From Bacteroidetes bacterium HGW-Bacteroidetes-1 (lineage in GTDB: Bacteria; Bacteroidota; Bacteroidia; Bacteroidales; F082), in assembly GCA_002842755.1 (NCBI GenBank), contig PHDU01000005.1, forward strand, positions 46,280 through 110,279: a stretch of 64,000 bases of DNA, in the 5' to 3' direction. Position 1 is the first letter of the stretch; each line of letters begins with the position of its first letter. The notes beneath the pieces are model-generated. The model was not told where the DNA came from. It searched no databases and was given only the letters and a program-made list of their open reading frames with translations. This document shows, in pieces, positions 18,501 through 26,859 of the stretch. A program made the translations under genes and the position numbers.

Positions 18501-21500
18501 CTGTTCAATAACTTTATAATGTTCAACTGTTGTCTTCATCAACGCTTTGGTGCTGACATCTGTTATATTTGTAAGCTTAATGGCTTCTTCAAATGAGATG
18601 TTCCGTGATTTCATTGTTGAAGTAACAGTTCCCATCGCCTGATAAAACAACGATTGGTCTTTTGGTGATAGACCATCAGCAAGACCCGCGTAAACCGTTT
18701 GTTGGGCGGCTTCTTCAGCCATTTTAGCCATTAAATCATTTTGAAATTCTTTAATGTTGCTACCAACGATGTCAATGTAATCATAAGATTTGCCTTCAAG
18801 AACAGAACCCCAAGCATCGTTGGTCATTTCTACTTCTTTGGTTATCTGTTCACCAATTAAATTATATTGGTTCGGGGCATCCGCTATGAAATCAATGTAT
18901 TCTTTTGTAATTTTTTGTCGTTCTTCAATAATCCCTGCTATGTTTTTTAACTGAGGTAACGAACCACTCATTAAAGATTTATAAGAATAATCAAAGATAT
19001 CCTTGGCACCTTTCACAATGCCTTGATTTATTAAATCATACTCTATATTATCTTTACTTCCAGCTTTACCCTTTATTTGATTGTATTGTGCCATTAATGC
19101 TTTGCGTTTGGTTTCCAATGAGTTAATACGAGCAGGGCCAAATTTAGCTACACCTTCTTCAGATTTAAATACTTCATCAAATTCTTTGTAAGAAGTAGCA
19201 ATCAATTCAGCACCATCTTTGTAACCATTCTTGATAGCATCCATTGTTGGTTCATAAACGTTTTTAATAAATTCTGTAGCACGTTGGAAATTTTGATGTA
19301 AAAAGTCCTTCTTAGGAAGCTGTTTACTTGGTTTATTCCATTCGTCATTTATGATACCCATTGAGTTCGTTATAACACCATACATGTCATTATAAGAAGC
19401 CATCATTGACATAAGACTTTCTTCTGTGTTTGTAATTCCCTCTTTGAATTCAATGTGCATAACAGGGCCAAAGTTGGCTGTTGATTCTTCTCTGGTCATA
19501 CCTTTGAACTTATCACCAAATATTGATGTATCTTTGTATTCAAGAATCAAATTTGCTATATTTTCGTTGGCTTTCAGTGCATTAACAAGAGCTTCGAACT
19601 GTGGTGTCTGTACATCAGCAGCACTTAAAAGTTTACCACCGATGTTTGGTTGGTAATCAATTGCCAAACTTTTTCCATTTACATTATGTTTTGTATCAAC
19701 ACCACCTGCTCTATAACCACTGGTAACACCAACACCAAATCCTGCTGATTGAAATACATTGATCAACTCAGCACCAAGAATCTTAGCACCAGAATCAATA
19801 CTCTTAACTCCTTCTTCGCCATGACCAAAGATCGGGCCAGAACGAGCCTTAAATAAGGCTTCCTCTGCCGATAAAATCTTTGATTTAAGCATTTCATCAA
19901 GAGCCGCATTCGTTGTTGATGACTGTGGATTTAACAAGGTATCTAAACCTTTTTTTAACTCGTTTACAATGCCATAAAACTTATCACCTTTGTCATAACT
20001 ATCGAGTTTATTACCTTCTATCCGATATTTATTAGCGATCTCGCCCATATCCATACCGGATAGTTTTTTGACATTTTGAGACATTATCAAAACAGCACCT
20101 TTTGTATATTTTCCTGCATCTGTGTCTGGGTTCATCCGATTTGCTACATCATCAAGAGCTGCAATCGCTTTGACTATCTGGCTTAATCCGTCTTCTCTTT
20201 TCATAAAGGCGGCAAGAAAACCAGCAGTATTTTTAGATAATCCTTGTGATATCTTTGATTCTTCAACACCACTTATCTTAGATAATTGTGATGAAAATGA
20301 AACATTACCATATGGATTGTATTTATCAAAATTTTCAGAACCGATTGCGAATTTTTTACCAATCAAATCAAATTGTCTGACTAATTCATCATTAGATGTT
20401 TTCCCGGTCATCCACATGTATATTTTATAAAATGGACTTGATTCCAGTTCATCGCTTATTGATTGGAATGCAAAACGAATAGCACCAAACGTTTCTGTCA
20501 CTGCAAAACCAACAGTAGCAATCGTTGCACCCCATGACAAAATTGTTGCACCGATACTTGTTAAACCCATCCCCCACTTCGCGGTTGCCAAAGTATTAGC
20601 AGCCATTGTGACCTGCCAAGCAGATTTTATTGTGTAAATGACAGCAACCAAGCTTGTGCCAAAACCACTAACCATCGCGAAAAGATTGCTTGGCCCGAAA
20701 AGCCACAAGTAAAACAACCCCTTACCTGTTTTATCGCCAAATAAATCTTTTACACCAGTGAATTTCTCAATGACGCTAACAAGCAGGTCGATGTCTTTTT
20801 TCACTGATTTAAACATTCTCAACAGATAATTACCAACATCAACAGCTATTTTCTTTGTAGCTTTGAGGGTATCATTCAAGTAACCAAAGATATCAACTTC
20901 TGTAATTATTCTGTCAATGATTCTCAAAACAGCAGCAAACTTTTCAACAACATCTACAGCAGATTGAAAAGCGTTCGTTGCTTCGACATTGATACCAAAT
21001 AGTCTACCAAAACCAACAACGAGCTTTTCAATGATAGATAACAAGCTCTCAAGCGATGAGCCGAGTGAATTAGAAATACGATTTGTAACGTCTTTAAATT
21101 CAGCACTACCGGCAAATGCTTCTAACTCATCACGAACCTCTTTAAGTTTGCCAACAAACAGGTCATAGAAACCAGCGTTACCAATGGCACTCTGGAATTC
21201 AAACCACTTTCCTTCGATCTTACCAAGGATAGCACCAAACTGATTAGCAGCCATTCCAAGGGTTTCTTCGTTGTAAAATTCTTTAAAATAATCAGACAAC
21301 GCCTGTGACATTGCTTCTGGATCATTCTTTAATTCACGTAATGAACGACCATCTTTTGAATAAATCAAGTTGACTGGTATTTCAAATCGTCTTTGTAGTG
21401 AACGTAAGTCACCAGACAATGCTTCACGTAATGAGAACTGAGCACCAGCAAGACCCCATTCAGGCTCGATTTGTGACAACGCCATAGTGATTGAATACAT

Positions 21501-23033
21501 TCTTTTCAGAACTGTTTCAGTTTCACCAACGTTTTTCAACATATCTCTTACAGGGCCAATGAGTGTAAATGCTTTAGTGCTCTGGTAAACTTGTTCATAA
21601 GAAATCGGCAGGTTCTTAGTTACCTTAAATGCCTTTTCCATCAACTCATTTACACCATCTTGTGTTTTCATCATACCGAAAAGAGCGATTTCATAACCTC
21701 TCATCTTTTCAGTAGCGAATAAAACACCAGCGGCTAACTTTTGAACAACTGCACCAAGAGCGATGAAACCACCAATACCGGCGGCTCCAACGATTGCTAA
21801 ATATTTAACAAGTTCTTTAAGTTTACCAAGTGCTGACTCAATCGCACCTTTCATACCACCAGCACCTTTGATGATGCCATCGAAGAATGATTTAACAGGC
21901 GCGGATTTGATGTCAGAGAACATTCCATCGCCACCCCAACCGGTAGCTTGGCGTATGACGTTTCTGGCATTTTCAAGTTTTTCTGCTTCTAAACGTTTTT
22001 TCTCATCTTCTAGTCGCTTATTCTCAGCGTAACGCATCTTGTTAGCTTTTTGTTCATCTTTAATATCATCATAAAGCAACTGTGTTTTATATTTCTGTTT
22101 GGCTGCTGCTTGTTTGCGTAACATTGTGTCTGTTTTTTGTTCAGCTTTAATATCAGCGTATTTATTTTCGGTTTTTAATTTACTAGCAGCCTTACTAGCA
22201 GCTATTTGCATCTGATTTGTTCTTTGTTCAGCTTTAATATCAGCGTATTTATTTTCGGTTTTTAATTTACTAGCAGCCTTACTAGCAGATATTTGCATCT
22301 GGTTAGCTTTTTGTTCAGCTTTAATATCAGCGTATTTATTTTCGATTTTTAATTTACTAGCAGCCTTACTAGCAGCTATTTGCATCTGATTTGTTCTTTG
22401 TTCAGCTTTAATATCAGCGTATTTATTTTGTACACGTAATTTACTAGCAGCCTTACTAGCAGCTAATTGCATCTGGTTAGCTTTTTGTTCAGCTTTAATA
22501 TCACCGTAAATAGCTGCCCCTTTTTCTTTAGCAACTTTTTCTTTAAAATTTCGTTCAGCTAAATAATAAGCACGAAATGCTTTATCATCGTCCGTTAATT
22601 GGTATTTTTTGGCCTTTTTTGCAGTTCCAGAAGTTGATTTAGCTGCTAATTTGGTGTTCTTATCTGTAAGCTTTTCAATCTCTTTTTCTTGTTTTGTAAG
22701 AACTTTAATCATATCAGCAATGCTTTTTGCGCTGGTAGTACCAGCTACATCAACCATAGCCTTAGAAGCCGCTCTTATTTCTGCTGTAAAAGCATCAACA
22801 ATTCCCTTAAATTGTTTCTTAAAAAATCCTTGTATTGTTGTTCTATCTGTACCACGTTTACCAAAAAAAGCTTGTTGAATGGTCTTATCCATCCCTTGTG
22901 AGGATTGTGCTATCTCAATTTGTACATTTTTAAAAGTTTTTGAGAGGGATTTGACTTTATTTTCAAAGTCTTTAAAGGTATTAAGATCAACGCTTAACTT
23001 AGCCTTGAGTGATACATCTTTGTTGTTACCCAT
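15552..23033 (-). CDS. Tape measure protein with M15-like peptidase domain, 2493 aa
   Basis: The longest gene, in the tape-measure slot between tail chaperones and distal tail protein. Residues 1-400 are coiled coil, with a 29-residue repeat at 181-325. Hydrophobic helices at about 405-440 and around 780-850 and 1690-1760 fit a protein threaded in the tube and later inserted in a membrane. A domain near 1095-1200 has SGYRAGGVDTKH (H1116), D1126 in SLAIDYQ, and VMHIEFK (H1193), the zinc-binding pattern of M15 D,D-/L,D-peptidases, though with a wider first spacing than usual. It would open peptidoglycan during DNA entry. A hairpin and promoter precede it, and AGGAG lies before the ATG. Confidence 0.9.
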   Translation of the reverse strand: MGNNKDVSLKAKLSVDLNTFKDFENKVKSLSKTFKNVQIEIAQSSQGMDKTIQQAFFGKRGTDRTTIQGFFKKQFKGIVDAFTAEIRAASKAMVDVAGTTSAKSIADMIKVLTKQEKEIEKLTDKNTKLAAKSTSGTAKKAKKYQLTDDDKAFRAYYLAERNFKEKVAKEKGAAIYGDIKAEQKANQMQLAASKAASKLRVQNKYADIKAEQRTNQMQIAASKAASKLKIENKYADIKAEQKANQMQISASKAASKLKTENKYADIKAEQRTNQMQIAASKAASKLKTENKYADIKAEQKTDTMLRKQAAAKQKYKTQLLYDDIKDEQKANKMRYAENKRLEDEKKRLEAEKLENARNVIRQATGWGGDGMFSDIKSAPVKSFFDGIIKGAGGMKGAIESALGKLKELVKYLAIVGAAGIGGFIALGAVVQKLAAGVLFATEKMRGYEIALFGMMKTQDGVNELMEKAFKVTKNLPISYEQVYQSTKAFTLIGPVRDMLKNVGETETVLKRMYSITMALSQIEPEWGLAGAQFSLREALSGDLRSLQRRFEIPVNLIYSKDGRSLRELKNDPEAMSQALSDYFKEFYNEETLGMAANQFGAILGKIEGKWFEFQSAIGNAGFYDLFVGKLKEVRDELEAFAGSAEFKDVTNRISNSLGSSLESLLSIIEKLVVGFGRLFGINVEATNAFQSAVDVVEKFAAVLRIIDRIITEVDIFGYLNDTLKATKKIAVDVGNYLLRMFKSVKKDIDLLVSVIEKFTGVKDLFGDKTGKGLFYLWLFGPSNLFAMVSGFGTSLVAVIYTIKSAWQVTMAANTLATAKWGMGLTSIGATILSWGATIATVGFAVTETFGAIRFAFQSISDELESSPFYKIYMWMTGKTSNDELVRQFDLIGKKFAIGSENFDKYNPYGNVSFSSQLSKISGVEESKISQGLSKNTAGFLAAFMKREDGLSQIVKAIAALDDVANRMNPDTDAGKYTKGAVLIMSQNVKKLSGMDMGEIANKYRIEGNKLDSYDKGDKFYGIVNELKKGLDTLLNPQSSTTNAALDEMLKSKILSAEEALFKARSGPIFGHGEEGVKSIDSGAKILGAELINVFQSAGFGVGVTSGYRAGGVDTKHNVNGKSLAIDYQPNIGGKLLSAADVQTPQFEALVNALKANENIANLILEYKDTSIFGDKFKGMTREESTANFGPVMHIEFKEGITNTEESLMSMMASYNDMYGVITNSMGIINDEWNKPSKQLPKKDFLHQNFQRATEFIKNVYEPTMDAIKNGYKDGAELIATSYKEFDEVFKSEEGVAKFGPARINSLETKRKALMAQYNQIKGKAGSKDNIEYDLINQGIVKGAKDIFDYSYKSLMSGSLPQLKNIAGIIEERQKITKEYIDFIADAPNQYNLIGEQITKEVEMTNDAWGSVLEGKSYDYIDIVGSNIKEFQNDLMAKMAEEAAQQTVYAGLADGLSPKDQSLFYQAMGTVTSTMKSRNISFEEAIKLTNITDVSTKALMKTTVEHYKVIEQNNLAYKTQRMEIEKNLSAIKRINNIQKLSNEQNNYMATKEERTAYYSQYAALLEEGQGVSAGDSFSKGIQASQNEFLTSFQVMYEAGKELNSSLMQTFDQGFFGLMTGEIANIGDMFRNVAKSIQHSILKIISQMAAISATKMILGVDIQGALNGGQSSGGGLSGLLGGNGGLGGLIGGLFGSNKTVASGVDLSSVATSLGGGSSTITGNLLSKAASFLPGSNILDTVIKSGTAKTASSGGLLSKLGIGKITPLSGLGIAGALSFLSSPGRLFGGTKDKTAGAQASLDDYNARRAASINRRGSDAIGYYMGNTSGIQDYSFGSVDYRTWKSGDGWFKGPKEKHASTDASSYLNSMDSYYKMLMSAGQQHYGNMKTIQKTAETNSLKSLREQQSYDIKKLSMIKTEYDRYATSSYTAADKYEKMDDYRNQLLDQEFANWQAKEEILKLEKETIYKQMEYSAYINSFFGEDSITMAKTAIEIEKARHAEFTSGTMEWYESKMNLLGLEVDLSNQLKTITKDTISAISSAAAEIYQLAQSSTSTGTILADVTGKYKEIEKFKSGKYTEEDVLKYSQKYSQLGEMRGTGVFNTKTLQATMQIPTNLRASIRGDLISGNDAHKAYVDWFTKTYKDIKAAGGTILDKQWGANGTPMGTINYTMQVEETVQETINTYSKTLEEIIEDLNKDIELTIKSATVGNQISLTKTAINNLLGNVDSAITDRYNTLATVNTNLIADSAMTEFDRSMALLDNTLQLSEFYKELAGGVNGVIKSGYLSVADESIGVFGNAISDGFNMMATTLYDDLMLIGRKGNLTSSMLGTIKDMEDFSLYNQVMGSSEMSGLKDAMGGTSLDMSGYSDPYDAWFQFNKDVIQTRIGNSEEKSEEWFTAQNDLFNLMIENAEKMKAKAEEMNRSLEDMFGKIEETMRMRIAEEKQTAKGDVYFLDVGSTRNGQQMLDRMLEAVKSNDPKAMTLIEEYKKKMLGIGR
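22059..22493. repeat. 87-bp tandem repeats in the tape-measure gene
   Basis: Four close and one diverged copy of an 87-bp unit encode a 29-residue coiled-coil block with core AEQxxNQMQIAASKAASKLK and ending KYADIK. Repeat number would change tail length by simple slippage or recombination. Confidence 0.85.
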
Positions 23034-23056
23034 TGATCCTACTCCTGAAAAGATTG

Positions 23057-23090
23057 AAAAGAGCAGTACACTTGTATGTACTGCTCTTTT
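23057..23090. terminator. Strong hairpin ahead of the tape-measure gene
   Basis: Perfect 14-bp arms (AAAAGAGCAGTACA and its complement) surround a 6-nt loop. The arms begin in A and end in T, so it can act as a terminator on either strand. It lies between a promoter at 23108-23136 and the ribosome site of the tape-measure gene, which makes it either a terminator for upstream transcripts or a 5' leader structure. Confidence 0.8.
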
Positions 23091-23107
23091 AAATAGACCA
23101 CAATCTC

Positions 23108-23136
23108 ACATTAACACTTAATTACAACACTGTCAA
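23108..23136 (-). promoter_or_regulatory. Sigma-70-like promoter for the tape-measure/tail-tip unit
   Basis: On the minus strand a perfect TTGACA (23136-23131) is followed after 17 bases by TAATGT (23113-23108). Transcription would begin near 23101, before the hairpin at 23057-23090 and the gene starting at 23033. Confidence 0.6.
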
Positions 23137-23519
23137 TGCTTTTGGACACTTCTTTTACCTATAGTCTCCTGAGCACTCATCTTCAATCTGATTGAGTCGA
23201 TAAGTTGTATTTTTTCAAATATTTCAACCCGTTCCTCAACATCGAAAATGCAGTAAATATCCAACATTGCAACTATTGATGTGAACATTATACCTATTGG
23301 CTGACCCATACCAGCAACAATCTGTTGACCAGAACACTTTTGATAAAGATCAAATACCCAAGAGTTTCTAACAGTAAGCATCGGTTTCCCGAAATTGCAT
23401 TTACCAGAGGTTTCGCAGGGTGGATTTGTCTTGTATTTGAAAAGAAAATGCTCTTTACAATCTTTACAATCACCACGATTAGGTGTAAAAATCCACTCTG
23501 CGAATTCCTTTAGTTTTTT
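23133..23519 (-). CDS. Tail assembly chaperone T extension, made only by -1 frameshift
   Basis: This frame opens just after a stop upstream of the slippery site and has no start codon before residue 45 or so. Read from the frameshift it gives KLKEFAEWIFTPNRGDCKDC, then a conserved-looking helical part (SWVFDLYQKCSGQQIVAGMG) and ends at 23133. Joined to the upstream protein it makes a 268-residue G-T fusion, of which about 126 residues come from this frame. In lambda and many siphoviruses the T part binds tail tube subunits while G coats the tape measure. The gene order G, T, tape measure is exactly as expected. A four-cysteine group (CKDC ... C ... C) near its start may bind zinc. Confidence 0.85.
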   Translation of the reverse strand, partial: KKLKEFAEWIFTPNRGDCKDCKEHFLFKYKTNPPCETSGKCNFGKPMLTVRNSWVFDLYQKCSGQQIVAGMGQPIGIMFTSIVAMLDIYCIFDVEERVEIFEKIQLIDSIRLKMSAQETIGKRSVQKH

Positions 23520-23938
23520 ACTTCAGCTTGCACCTGTTCATCTTTGAAGTTGGCGGCGTTCTTCACGCTGTCGAAAATCCAACCATCAAGACCATACATC
23601 ATTTCCATGAGGTCAGTGAGGTTGTCCTGTGAGAAAGGCAGTTCTTCGTCAGGATTAACCTTGGTAAGATCAACATTAATGTGGTTGGCAAGCCATTTGT
23701 AAGTAACATTTTTCCAACCTTTGACACACATCTGACAGATTTCTTTGCGAACAGCTTCAGAGTCCATCTGTTCTTCCATTACGTGTGTTTTCGGGTTGGC
23801 TTTCATCTTGGTGTTACTTGCTGTAATCTTCTGAAGTTCCCGTTTCGGCAGAAACATAAGATCAAAAGAAACCTTGAAGGTATCGTCGTACGTGACCGGG
23901 GCAACATTGTTTTTAACAGCGATATCTGAAAGACGCAT
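23510..23938 (-). CDS. Tail assembly chaperone G
   Basis: A 142-residue protein immediately upstream of the tape-measure region. It is acidic at the C-terminus (ANFKDEQVQAEVKN) and ends one codon after the slippery heptamer, the classic arrangement for tail chaperones G and G-T. G proteins coat the tape measure and guide tail tube polymerisation, and are absent from mature virions. The ATG has AGGAG upstream. The family call comes from position and frameshift signal rather than from sequence identity. Confidence 0.85.
   Translation of the reverse strand: MRLSDIAVKNNVAPVTYDDTFKVSFDLMFLPKRELQKITASNTKMKANPKTHVMEEQMDSEAVRKEICQMCVKGWKNVTYKWLANHINVDLTKVNPDEELPFSQDNLTDLMEMMYGLDGWIFDSVKNAANFKDEQVQAEVKN
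23513..23519 (-). promoter_or_regulatory. Programmed -1 ribosomal frameshift site A AAA AAC
   Basis: In the G frame the codons are GTA AAA AAC TAA, so the heptamer A AAA AAC matches the X XXY YYZ rule exactly and lies directly before the G stop codon. After slipping back one base the ribosome reads CTA AAG GAA into the T frame, which is open for 126 codons. Confidence 0.88.
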
Positions 23939-23959
23939 TGTATAAATCTCCTAAAATGT

Positions 23960-24008
23960 AAATAGTTGAATTCCAAGCACCTTTATGATGCCTGAAATTC
24001 AACTATTT
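23960..24008. terminator. Intergenic hairpin between tail tube and tail chaperone genes
   Basis: Near-perfect arms AAATAGTTGAATT and its complement enclose an inner stem (AGGCATC with GGTGCTT). No long T run follows on the minus strand, so it may act as a partial terminator or RNA-processing signal that lets the abundant tube protein be made in excess over the chaperones. A TTGACA lies at the outer edge on the minus strand without a convincing -10 box. Confidence 0.6.
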
Positions 24009-24030
24009 GTCAACTATTTACTGAAAAAAC

Positions 24031-25014
24031 TTATTCGCCAGACTGCAACTCAATAGAGGCCAGTGAGTTCACAATTGTAACGATAACGTCAGTGTCTTCA
24101 CCGGGGTCTACACGAGCTTGGAACGTGAAGTCCAGATTAACACCAGCGGTAGAAGCGATTTCCGGTGATGAACCAGCAAATTTTACCTTCGGGAATTCGA
24201 AAGTGATTGAATCTGTTCCGTTATTGAAAACGTACTTCAAACCACACTCTGTTCCGGCTGCATACAGCTCATAAAGTGTTGTATCTTCGAAGAACATTGC
24301 AAAACCACCAGAACATTCTCTGGTTCCGTATTCACAAGACGCTCGTTCGGCAGAACCCAGAACATAACCATCGGTTTCAACGTTGTTTGCTATGTTCAAA
24401 GAACCGGAAACAACACGACCAAGTGCGACATAACCAGAACCGGTATCAATCTCGATTGACGCCTGATAACCATTGAAACCGTTCTTTGTCGGGAATACAC
24501 CAGCGGCAACTGAGATTTGTTCGGTTGCGAAGATTGCTTCACCTTTACCTACGAAATCCCATGTTACACCGTGAAAACCTTCCTGAACGATGTCGATGGC
24601 CATGCTGTTAAGGTGCGTGCCTGTGTACAGAAAGTGTTTAGAAATGTTGGTAAAACTTTTCTGGAAAGACAGACCTTCAAGAGTTTCAGGAGAACCCTTG
24701 ATAACATGTGTGTATGGGCCAGAACCGGTTGTTGCGACAGTTCCCTTGCCGAGAAGGTGACGAAGCAGAATTTCAAGACCTTCAGGAAGCAAGTCAGTAA
24801 CCATGTTCCCCTGAACCGCTTTGTTACCGTCCGTCAAACCAACGATAGCACGATGCTGGTTGATTGTTTCTGATTGGAAAGTACCTTTGGTACCACCCAA
24901 GTTAAAAGAACGGATGTAAAAACCCAGAACCGATGTAGGAGATGCGTTAAGATTCCCCCACAGTGCTTCTTGGGTAGCAACGACAGCACTCTTTGAACCT
25001 ACTGCTCTTGGCAT
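24031..25014 (-). CDS. Major tail tube protein, 327 aa
   Basis: Sits between the tail terminator and chaperone G, the standard tube position. It starts MPRAVGSKSAVVATQEALWG and consists of alternating beta strands with many G, T and S residues (YTHVIKGSPETLEGLSFQKS, VSGSLNIANNVETDGYVLGS), like siphovirus tube proteins of about 300 residues with an extra beta domain. Hexamer rings would stack to form the tail tube along the tape measure. AAGGAG precedes the ATG, consistent with high expression. Confidence 0.82.
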   Translation of the reverse strand: MPRAVGSKSAVVATQEALWGNLNASPTSVLGFYIRSFNLGGTKGTFQSETINQHRAIVGLTDGNKAVQGNMVTDLLPEGLEILLRHLLGKGTVATTGSGPYTHVIKGSPETLEGLSFQKSFTNISKHFLYTGTHLNSMAIDIVQEGFHGVTWDFVGKGEAIFATEQISVAAGVFPTKNGFNGYQASIEIDTGSGYVALGRVVSGSLNIANNVETDGYVLGSAERASCEYGTRECSGGFAMFFEDTTLYELYAAGTECGLKYVFNNGTDSITFEFPKVKFAGSSPEIASTAGVNLDFTFQARVDPGEDTDVIVTIVNSLASIELQSGE

Positions 25015-25028
25015 ATTATTGCTCCTTG

Positions 25029-25505
25029 TTAAAATTCAGTTTTCATGAACGTGTACGTGATATCAAACGTTATTACAAAGCCACCGTGAGGATATACCAT
25101 TTCTGCAACTGTCTGTATCCTTATCGGAACAAGGAAGTCACAAGTGTTCTGTAATGTAACATCTTTCATCATAGCAACAATAATATCCTGTTGCAAGTTA
25201 TTCATAAGAGTATCAAGATTAGGTTCCTCTTTAGAAGCTTTTACAAACCCAACTATCTGTATAAGAAGTTGGTTTTCACAATTCCCACCGGGAAGAAGAT
25301 TAAAATCCTCTCCTTCGTTGTTAATGATGATCCAGTTATTCGGTTTGTCGATAACATCTTGCTCTTCAATGTTGATATATTGACGATCTACATAACCTAC
25401 GTCTGTGTTGTATTTGTTTGTTCCTGTTGAAATGTTGGTTTTTTTAATACCACGCATTGTTCTTTCAATGGCCTGTAAAATCAGTTCTTTCTTTGCGATA
25501 CTCAT
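25029..25505 (-). CDS. Tail terminator/tail completion protein, 158 aa
   Basis: Located directly upstream of the tube gene. The protein has an N-terminal helix (AKKELILQAIERTMRGIKK), then strands such as NNWIIINNEGEDFNLLPGG and a C-terminal GGFVITFDITYTF strand, fitting the alpha/beta fold of lambda gpU-like terminators that cap the tail and join it to the head. The start overlaps the upstream neck gene by ATGA. Assignment rests on synteny and fold pattern. Confidence 0.65.
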   Translation of the reverse strand: MSIAKKELILQAIERTMRGIKKTNISTGTNKYNTDVGYVDRQYINIEEQDVIDKPNNWIIINNEGEDFNLLPGGNCENQLLIQIVGFVKASKEEPNLDTLMNNLQQDIIVAMMKDVTLQNTCDFLVPIRIQTVAEMVYPHGGFVITFDITYTFMKTEF

Positions 25506-26131
25506 ATCTTGGTGAATCCTTTACTTAGGAATTTATCCTGTATTTGTGTCATCCATGCTTCTATTTCTTGTCTGGCCGCTTCTGTGTAATCTTCTCCGCT
25601 ATACGCTGGAACGTGTAATACTTTTCCTTTAATCAGACCACCAGAAAATCCAGATTTACCAGCATAATGTGGTTTATTTTTCCACATCATTGGCATTCTG
25701 TTATTTCTTGGTTTATTTGGTATCTCATATTCACCACGACCATACATTAATATATTCATAACACCAGCATAGGTAATAGACCAAGTTCTTTTAGTTCGAA
25801 TGCTTGATTTTGTTATAGTTTTGGTTGCTCCACGACCTGTAATATATGGATGACCAAGATTATAATACTGGTGATCTTGTCCTTTGGATGAAAGACGAAC
25901 TTTAAAGCCCCCAAGCACTTTATCTTTGACGAATGGTGTCATATCAAGGTCTTGTGGTATGGCGGCAATTGTTATGGCCTTTTTTATTTTTTTATTAAGG
26001 TTTTTAGAATTAACGCCTTTTAAAACATTGAGAGCTTCTTTTTCCTTCTTTTTCAAATAAGAAATTAGATGGTTTACAAAGGTAAGACCATCTATTTTAA
26101 AATCAAAAAAGCCATATTTTGACTTAGCCAA
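25502..26131 (-). CDS. Neck protein, HK97 gp10-like, 209 aa
   Basis: A strongly basic protein with a helical start (TFVNHLISYLKKKEKEALNV) and a central stretch of polar strands (YYNLGHPYITGRGATKTITK). Position between head-tail connector and tail terminator and the overlap with both neighbours match HK97 gp10-type neck proteins, which bridge head completion and tail. No catalytic motif is seen. Confidence 0.55.
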   Translation of the reverse strand: MAKSKYGFFDFKIDGLTFVNHLISYLKKKEKEALNVLKGVNSKNLNKKIKKAITIAAIPQDLDMTPFVKDKVLGGFKVRLSSKGQDHQYYNLGHPYITGRGATKTITKSSIRTKRTWSITYAGVMNILMYGRGEYEIPNKPRNNRMPMMWKNKPHYAGKSGFSGGLIKGKVLHVPAYSGEDYTEAARQEIEAWMTQIQDKFLSKGFTKI

Positions 26132-26804
26132 GTGAGTTAACCTTTCGTTTGATCTCAGATTTAATCAAATCCAACTCAGCCTTTCGAGCTTCAACGTCTG
26201 TTTTAACATCTGATGTTTTCTCTTTCGTATTTCCCCGTCTATCAAAGTCGAACACACTACCGTTACTTTCTTTTCGCTTTTTCTGATAAACGACATCATT
26301 ACTATAATACAAAACAAGAGAAAATAGCTCTTCTTCAAGAATTTGTGGTATTTCCTCAATTGTTCTATATCTGGCATATTCATAGTATACAGTCCTTACG
26401 TCTTGTGGTGTGGGTATTAAATCGAACTGATTTGTGTTTACAATACGAGCATCAACCGGCTTTAACCGGCGTCTTGTTTCATGTTCAAAAACATCTGTAA
26501 AACGTTGGGACAATGATGATCCATATGGTAATCCTTCGACAGGAATATCTGGTTCATTGAATACGTTGTTTGTTGGTGGTGAATTGTAAAATACAGATGT
26601 TATTTTAATAAGAACATCATCAGCAAGATTCAATGTATATCTTGTTTTATTGATTTCTGTTTCGATTGATCCGGTTTCCATGAAAGGGAATATCTCCGAT
26701 ATACAATTAACTGCTCTACGAAGCATGTCTTTGAGCAATGGTGTATTTTCTTCTGTCATCCCATATCTATCGCAGAGAAGTTCTGTAACTAAGTTATTAT
26801 CCAT
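26124..26804 (-). CDS. Head-tail connector (adaptor) protein, 226 aa
   Basis: The first gene after the terminator at 26823-26852 and before the neck genes. It has an N-terminal helix bundle (LLKDMLRRAVNCISEIFPFM), a middle beta section and a charged helical C-terminus (KAELDLIKSEIKRKVNSLG). These are features of adaptor proteins that dock below the portal. Call depends on gene order; no specific family motif is recognised. Confidence 0.55.
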   Translation of the reverse strand: MDNNLVTELLCDRYGMTEENTPLLKDMLRRAVNCISEIFPFMETGSIETEINKTRYTLNLADDVLIKITSVFYNSPPTNNVFNEPDIPVEGLPYGSSLSQRFTDVFEHETRRRLKPVDARIVNTNQFDLIPTPQDVRTVYYEYARYRTIEEIPQILEEELFSLVLYYSNDVVYQKKRKESNGSVFDFDRRGNTKEKTSDVKTDVEARKAELDLIKSEIKRKVNSLG

Positions 26805-26822
26805 TGCATACCTCCGTAGATT

Positions 26823-26852
26823 ATAGGGTGTGGCAATTTTGCCACACCCTAT
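26823..26852. terminator. Hairpin terminator, GGGTGTGGC stem
   Basis: Arms ATAGGGTGTGGCAA and its complement form a 14-bp stem with a 2-nt loop. It separates the methyltransferase gene from the neck genes. The same stem core, GGGTGTGG, appears again at 48412-48443. Confidence 0.8.
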
Positions 26853-26859
26853 TTAATTG

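Noticed and set aside
23294..23476. 60-codon minus-strand frame in the T region
   Set aside because: It overlaps the -1 frame T extension in another frame; the frameshift explanation accounts for the region fully.
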